Under the pieces are notes generated by a model. That model was not told the origin of the DNA. It ran no database searches and worked only from the letters and a program-made list of their open reading frames with translations. Positions 31,236-35,204 of a DNA stretch of 35,204 nucleotides are shown piece by piece. Each line of letters starts with the position of its first letter. The first letter of the stretch is position 1. Made by a program: the position numbers and the translations under genes. Source of the DNA: Emcibacteraceae bacterium (lineage in GTDB: Bacteria > Pseudomonadota > Alphaproteobacteria > Sphingomonadales > Emcibacteraceae); NCBI GenBank assembly GCA_028281625.1, contig JANQJN010000159.1, positions 1 through 35,204 on the forward strand, read 5' to 3'.

Positions 31236-31436
31236 TTGCGTATAGAGATCTGGCTATTATATGTGGGGACTGTTTTATTCCTTATGAGCACCCCGGGGAC
31301 AAGCCAGCTTCAGATTCTGTCGATAAGTGCGGAAAATGGTTTTATACGCGCCACGGCAGCGGCTGCAGGGGATCTTTCCGCCAATGCATTGCAAATTATC
31401 GCCGCCGAACTGCTCAGTTTAAAAAGTGCAGTTTGA
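31236..31436 (+). pseudogene. Truncated LysE/RhtB-family exporter (N-terminal fragment)
   Basis: A 66-codon frame with a TTG start and AGGAGA just upstream. It encodes only the first part of an amino-acid exporter of about 200 residues: IEIWLLYVGTVLFLMSTPGT, then SQLQILSISAENGF, RATAAAAGDLSANALQIIAA. These match the family start (the STPGTSQL region corresponds to the conserved SPGP motif, followed by GDLSANALQ). After helix 2 the sequence ends LSLKSAV-stop, so the remaining helices are missing. A REP-like element follows within 10 bp. It is probably non-functional. Confidence 0.75.
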
Positions 31437-31444
31437 TTTTTGTG

Positions 31445-31476
31445 TGACTGCATACAACCAAAACGCTTATAGTCAG
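31445..31476 (+). repeat. REP-like extragenic element, copy D
   Basis: TGACTGCATACAACCAAAAC begins this copy, closest to copy C (GCATAC-ACC-AA core). It lies directly after the truncated LysE frame and 20 bp before the end of the convergent carbonic anhydrase gene. Confidence 0.5.
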
Positions 31477-31495
31477 CATGTGATCTTAATAACGA

Positions 31496-32359
31496 CTATT
31501 CACCGATGTTGGACAGAAGTGCAGGATTTATAACCAGGTTCCTCACGCCATGGGCATATTTTTCATCAAAAACATTGCCATCCAGCCACCTGCCAACACT
31601 AAGAATATCCACCTTGGCTACATTTGGTCTAACGCTCCAGGATACCTGCAGGGGGGAACCCATCATATTATATGTTGGGCCAGTGGTTGAACCCGGATAC
31701 TCAATTGGATCACCCATATTATTGGGCATGTTGATCGCCTGGTGATAGCCATCCATCATTTCCACCATGGTTATTTCTTCAAAATCAAGCGCATCTGTGT
31801 CATTTACAAGGACAAAGACATGCCCCTCAACACGGAGCTGCGGGTTTGCGGTTGAATCGCTTAAGCACGCACCAAGCGTAGGGCCAGGACTAATTTGTGC
31901 TGACGTATGAACATAATGAAGTTCAATTGTATCACCGGGCTTTAAGCCGCCATATGCGCCTTTTCCGATTTCAACATCGACCGGCATCATCTCAGATTCC
32001 GATAGCTCACCGGAATAAAGATACCCGGTTCCGTAGCCTTTACCGTCGCCATTTCCCGCATAAACGGTAAATTCACCACCTTTATGTTCGGCGCCTTTAT
32101 GAAAATGAATATTGCAAAGGTTCATTTGACTATAGTGCGGCGCGGGCTCAAACATACGCATGTTTTCACCGCTCAGCGTATCCAGATCCCGCGGGGACTG
32201 GGGGCCATAACCAGCATTTTCAGTAGCGGTCGCTAGGGCCTGCCGCTGCTCCGCGATCACTGAATCGTCCACTTGTTCCTGGGCCATTGCATTCGCAATG
32301 CCTAATGTCGATATGGCTGTTGTCATGATTAAAAATGATCTTGGAGATTTAATATTCAT
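31496..32359 (-). CDS. Delta-class carbonic anhydrase (secreted)
   Basis: A 287-residue protein with a signal peptide ending ANAMA-QE at about residue 27. The core has MNLCNIHFHKGAEHKGGEFT, which fits the histidine-rich zinc-site signature of delta-class carbonic anhydrases, and HYVHTSAQISPGPTLGACLS with further His and a Cys able to pair with the first Cys. It would interconvert CO2 and bicarbonate in the periplasm. The class was first known from marine algae and also occurs in marine bacteria. The gene is divergent from the TPR gene. Confidence 0.8.
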   Translation of the reverse strand: MNIKSPRSFLIMTTAISTLGIANAMAQEQVDDSVIAEQRQALATATENAGYGPQSPRDLDTLSGENMRMFEPAPHYSQMNLCNIHFHKGAEHKGGEFTVYAGNGDGKGYGTGYLYSGELSESEMMPVDVEIGKGAYGGLKPGDTIELHYVHTSAQISPGPTLGACLSDSTANPQLRVEGHVFVLVNDTDALDFEEITMVEMMDGYHQAINMPNNMGDPIEYPGSTTGPTYNMMGSPLQVSWSVRPNVAKVDILSVGRWLDGNVFDEKYAHGVRNLVINPALLSNIGE

Positions 32360-32519
32360 CTGACTTCCCTTTGGTTTTGCTCGGTTTTTACACAGACTTT
32401 TGAAATAAGCCGTGATTATATCATTTCTAGGGATAAAAACCTATTTGGATCAGTTGACAGGGGCGGTTTTGACCGATCTTTGCTTCTGATGTAAGCTTTC
32501 CACATTTAGGGAGGTAACC

Positions 32520-34160
32520 ATGACCAAATATGATTTAGGAGCGTACTCACGGAAGGTAACCACCAGTTCCGACACCGCTCAGGAATGGTTCGACCAGGGC
32601 CTCAACTGGATATTTGGCTATAATCATGAAGAAGCCATATATAGTTTTGAGCAGGCGCTAAGCCATGATCCATCCATCGCGATGGCCCATTGGGGCATCG
32701 CTTATTCGATCGGGCCAAACTATAACCGCCCGTGGGAAAGCTACGATTATGATGATAGAGCGGAGGTGCTCGCCAAGGCGGCTTCTTCGCTGCGTGCTGC
32801 AGAAGGCCTGATTGATCGGGTAACGCCCGTTGAGGCGGCGCTTATCACCGCACTTGCCGAACGCTACCCCAGTGACCCCGCGCAAGAGGATTTTTCGGAT
32901 TGGCATGACGCATTCGCAAGCGCCATGCGTGCCGTTTACAACGAGCATCCAAATGATCTTGACGTTTGCACCGTCTTTGCGGAATCCATGATGAACCGGA
33001 CGCCGTGGCAGCTTTGGGATTTAAAAACAGGAAATATCGCTGATGGTGCTGATACTGCTGAAACCATTAGCGTAATTGAAACCGCCCTTAAGGAAATCGA
33101 TGGCGCCTGGGACCATCCGGGTCTTCTACATCTTTATATCCATGTGATGGAAATGTCACCCCATCCGGAAAGAGCCTTGCGCCACGGTGACAGGCTTCGT
33201 GAATTGGTGCCGGATGCGGGACATCTTAAGCATATGCCAACTCATATTGATGTTTTGTGCGGTGATTTTCAAAATGTGATCGACCGAAATGGCGAAGCCA
33301 TTGTTGCCAACCGCAAATATTATGAGCACCGGGGTGCGGATAATTTTTATTCCTTTTATCGCTCCCACGATTATCACTTTAGGGTTTATGGCGCCATGTT
33401 TCAGGGTAAGCCTTCGGTCGCGCACGAATCCGCTGATGAAGTAGCAGCGACTTTGCCGGACTCAGCCATCAGGCTGCTAGGGGACTTTCTGGAATGCTTT
33501 GTGTCCATCAAGCAACATGTTCACATCCGCTTTGGTGAGTGGCAGGATATACTGGATACTCCTTTCCCGGAAGATCAGGAGCTTTACTGCTACACAACAG
33601 CTGTTATGCATTATGCAAGGACGGTCGCTCTATCTAATCTTGGAAAGTTGGACGAAGCCGAAACGTCCGCTGAAGCCTTCAATAAAGCCCGCGCCCAAAT
33701 CCCCAAAAGCCGCTATGTGGTGAACAACACGGCGGAGGATGTGCTCGCGGTCGCGGAACAAATGATGCTTGGGGAACTTGAGTATCACAAGGGCAATCAC
33801 GATAAAGCATTTGATCACCTGCGGAGGTCGGTAGAGCTTGATGATAATCTGGAATATGATGAACCATGGGGCTGGATGCAGCCAACCCGTCATGCGCTTG
33901 GCGCGTTGCTTCTGGAGCAGGGGCATTACGAAGAAGCCGAAGCGGTGTACCGGGCGGACCTTGGCCTTGATGAAACTTTAAGTCGCGCCTGTCAAAACCC
34001 TGGGAACGTATGGAGTTTACACGGCCTTCACGAGTGCCTTGTCAAGCGTGGTGAAAAGATAGAAGCCGCACACATAAAATTACAATTAGATAAAGCAGTT
34101 GCTCGCGCTGAGGTGCCAATCAAGGCATCGTGTTATTGCCGCAGGAGCGCTGTCGCATAA
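32520..34160 (+). CDS. Tetratricopeptide-repeat protein
   Basis: A 546-residue soluble protein without signal peptide. TPR units are seen at the N-terminus (WFDQGLNWIFGYNHEEAIYS, then FEQALSHDPSIAMAHWGIAY) and again near residues 355-390, 415-440 and 455-490 (LEQGHYEEAEAVYRADLGLD). The long middle part (LLHLYIHVMEMSPHPERALR and HMPTHIDVLCGDF) is a conserved feature of this family. The C-terminus ends ASCYCRRSAVA, with a small Cys pair. The function is unknown. The start has GGGAGG upstream, and a serine hydrolase gene follows 11 bp after the stop in a probable operon. Confidence 0.85.
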   Translation: MTKYDLGAYSRKVTTSSDTAQEWFDQGLNWIFGYNHEEAIYSFEQALSHDPSIAMAHWGIAYSIGPNYNRPWESYDYDDRAEVLAKAASSLRAAEGLIDRVTPVEAALITALAERYPSDPAQEDFSDWHDAFASAMRAVYNEHPNDLDVCTVFAESMMNRTPWQLWDLKTGNIADGADTAETISVIETALKEIDGAWDHPGLLHLYIHVMEMSPHPERALRHGDRLRELVPDAGHLKHMPTHIDVLCGDFQNVIDRNGEAIVANRKYYEHRGADNFYSFYRSHDYHFRVYGAMFQGKPSVAHESADEVAATLPDSAIRLLGDFLECFVSIKQHVHIRFGEWQDILDTPFPEDQELYCYTTAVMHYARTVALSNLGKLDEAETSAEAFNKARAQIPKSRYVVNNTAEDVLAVAEQMMLGELEYHKGNHDKAFDHLRRSVELDDNLEYDEPWGWMQPTRHALGALLLEQGHYEEAEAVYRADLGLDETLSRACQNPGNVWSLHGLHECLVKRGEKIEAAHIKLQLDKAVARAEVPIKASCYCRRSAVA

Positions 34161-34171
34161 GGAAGTTATTG

Positions 34172-35204
34172 ATGAGAAACTATGCTCTTGGAATAATAAT
34201 CGTTTTGCTAACATTGGGACCAACAATGGCTCAGGAAATCAAAAAACCGGAAGGTCTATCTAAATATGAGATGCAGCAGCCACCTCATAACCGTTGGACC
34301 TTGAGCAATATCGATCAGGTTTTCCCAACGGTGTCCATTGACCCTGATCCTGAAAATATAAGTACCCTTGCAGGCGACCCTCTTGATCCAAAGGACGTGA
34401 ACTTCACGTTTCGCGGGACGGAAACCAATCTGGATGGGTTTTTACGCACGCAATATACCGATGGCATCATCGTGATGAAGGATGGAGAGATACTGGTTGA
34501 AGGCTATTTCGGTGCCTTAAGCAAAGACCAGCCGCATCTCATGATGTCCATGACCAAATCGGTGACTGGCATACTTGCGGGGATTTATGAGGAAAAGGGA
34601 CTTCTGGATCTTAATAAAACCACAGCGGACTATTTGCCGGAAATGACGGAAAGCGGCTGGGCAGATAACACGGTTCGTGACCTTCTGGATATGAAGGATA
34701 GCTCTGCATATATTGAAGAATTTTTGGATAAGTCCATTAATGGCTGGGAGCATATGTGCGCATCCGACTGGTATGATGGTGATGACTGCGATCCGGGAAT
34801 GGCAAAAAACAACTATGAATTTCTCGCCAGTGTGCCGGAAAACCCTGAAAACACAGGAAAATTCGTCTATAAATCCGCGACCACCGATGTGGTGGGGTGG
34901 ATTTTGGAACGGGTCAGTGGTAAATCACAAGCCGAGCTGATCCGCGATCATATCTGGAAACCCATGGGTGCTGAGCACCCAGCCTATATCACAGTTGACA
35001 GCGCCGGATTTGCTATGGCGGGCGGAGGAATGAATGCGAGCCTTCGTGATATGGCGCGCCTGGGGCAGGTGGTCCTGAATAGCGGTAAGGTGGGAGATGC
35101 TCAGATTATCCCCGCCGCTTTCATTGAAGACGCCATGAACCAGCCCAAGGAACCAACATGGCCATATCCTGTCGGTCAGGGATGGTACAGTGATGATCCT
35201 TATT
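34172..35204 (+). CDS. Serine hydrolase of the beta-lactamase/class C family (3' end outside window)
   Basis: At least 344 residues, cut by the window edge. A signal peptide (MRNYALGIIIVLLTLGPTMA-QE) is followed by the serine-hydrolase domain. The nucleophile motif SxxK is in MMSMTKSVTGILAGIYEEKG, after DGIIVMKDGEILVEGYFG. FVYKSATTDVVGWILERVSG is the second-motif region, with K-S in place of the usual Y-x-N. GGGMNASLRDMARLGQVVLN is typical of esterase/D-aminopeptidase-like members. It is periplasmic; the substrate is unknown. The start has AAGGAAG overlapping the TPR stop, so the two genes are probably cotranscribed. Confidence 0.86.
   Translation, partial: MRNYALGIIIVLLTLGPTMAQEIKKPEGLSKYEMQQPPHNRWTLSNIDQVFPTVSIDPDPENISTLAGDPLDPKDVNFTFRGTETNLDGFLRTQYTDGIIVMKDGEILVEGYFGALSKDQPHLMMSMTKSVTGILAGIYEEKGLLDLNKTTADYLPEMTESGWADNTVRDLLDMKDSSAYIEEFLDKSINGWEHMCASDWYDGDDCDPGMAKNNYEFLASVPENPENTGKFVYKSATTDVVGWILERVSGKSQAELIRDHIWKPMGAEHPAYITVDSAGFAMAGGGMNASLRDMARLGQVVLNSGKVGDAQIIPAAFIEDAMNQPKEPTWPYPVGQGWYSDDPY

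Overview
The window is 35.2 kb from a Gram-negative bacterial chromosome. It carries a TonB-dependent receptor under a cobalamin riboswitch, Tat-type and Sec-type signal peptides, a periplasmic PQQ/cytochrome c dehydrogenase and a dgcA-dgcN-dgcR D-glutamate locus of the kind described in marine Proteobacteria. Gene content and moderate base composition suggest a marine alphaproteobacterium. No rRNA or housekeeping marker is present, so this is inference. I see no tRNA, CRISPR array, insertion sequence, integrase or replication origin.

Layout. 1-1.4 kb: start of a BtuB-like receptor (minus strand) with its B12 riboswitch, a hairpin terminator, and a promoter carrying four TGTAA boxes at exact 10-bp spacing. 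1.4-9.8 kb: two paralogous sensor kinases with tandem solute-binding-protein sensor domains, one OmpR-type response regulator between them, and an apparently exported FMN alpha-hydroxy-acid dehydrogenase. 9.8-20.6 kb: a sugar-oxidation/uptake locus split in two, with GMC oxidoreductase, TIM-barrel isomerase and divergent MFS symporter (LacI-type operator between them) on one side, and ThuA protein plus cytochrome c/PQQ sugar dehydrogenase on the other. Between the halves lie a five-gene stress operon (Spy-like protein, sterol-desaturase-type hydroxylase, ECF sigma factor, anti-sigma, membrane-anchored sensor), a remnant of a second MFS gene, a small secreted protein and a methyltransferase. 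20.8-23.2 kb: an unassigned 7+7-type permease, a DUF2834 protein and an HxlR regulator with an SCP2-like domain. 23.2-26.2 kb: the D-glutamate genes with their LysR regulator. 26.3-31.5 kb: a patchwork of SDR/TetR pair, exported PatB/MalY-like aminotransferase with LysR regulator, VanZ-like protein and a truncated LysE exporter. 31.5-35.2 kb: delta-class carbonic anhydrase, TPR protein and the start of a serine hydrolase.

The most interesting unexplained structure is how the accessory genes are joined. The last 39 bp of dgcR recur exactly on the far side of the SDR/TetR pair. The last ~300 bp of the MFS gene have a decayed homologue on the far side of the ECF operon. A degenerate ~32-bp repeat, alignable without gaps in five copies and always in the same orientation, lies just after a gene or gene-remnant end at these or neighbouring junctions. 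The pattern suggests repeated insertion, deletion or recombination at 3' gene ends without a visible recombinase.

Functionally, much of the window concerns sensing and oxidising small organic molecules at the cell envelope: sugars or glycosides (GMC, PQQ dehydrogenase, MFS), 2-hydroxy acids (FMN enzyme), D-glutamate (Dgc) and vitamin B12 (TonB receptor). The two periplasmic-binding kinases could link such ligands to gene expression. All assignments come from reading motifs and context; no database search was run.
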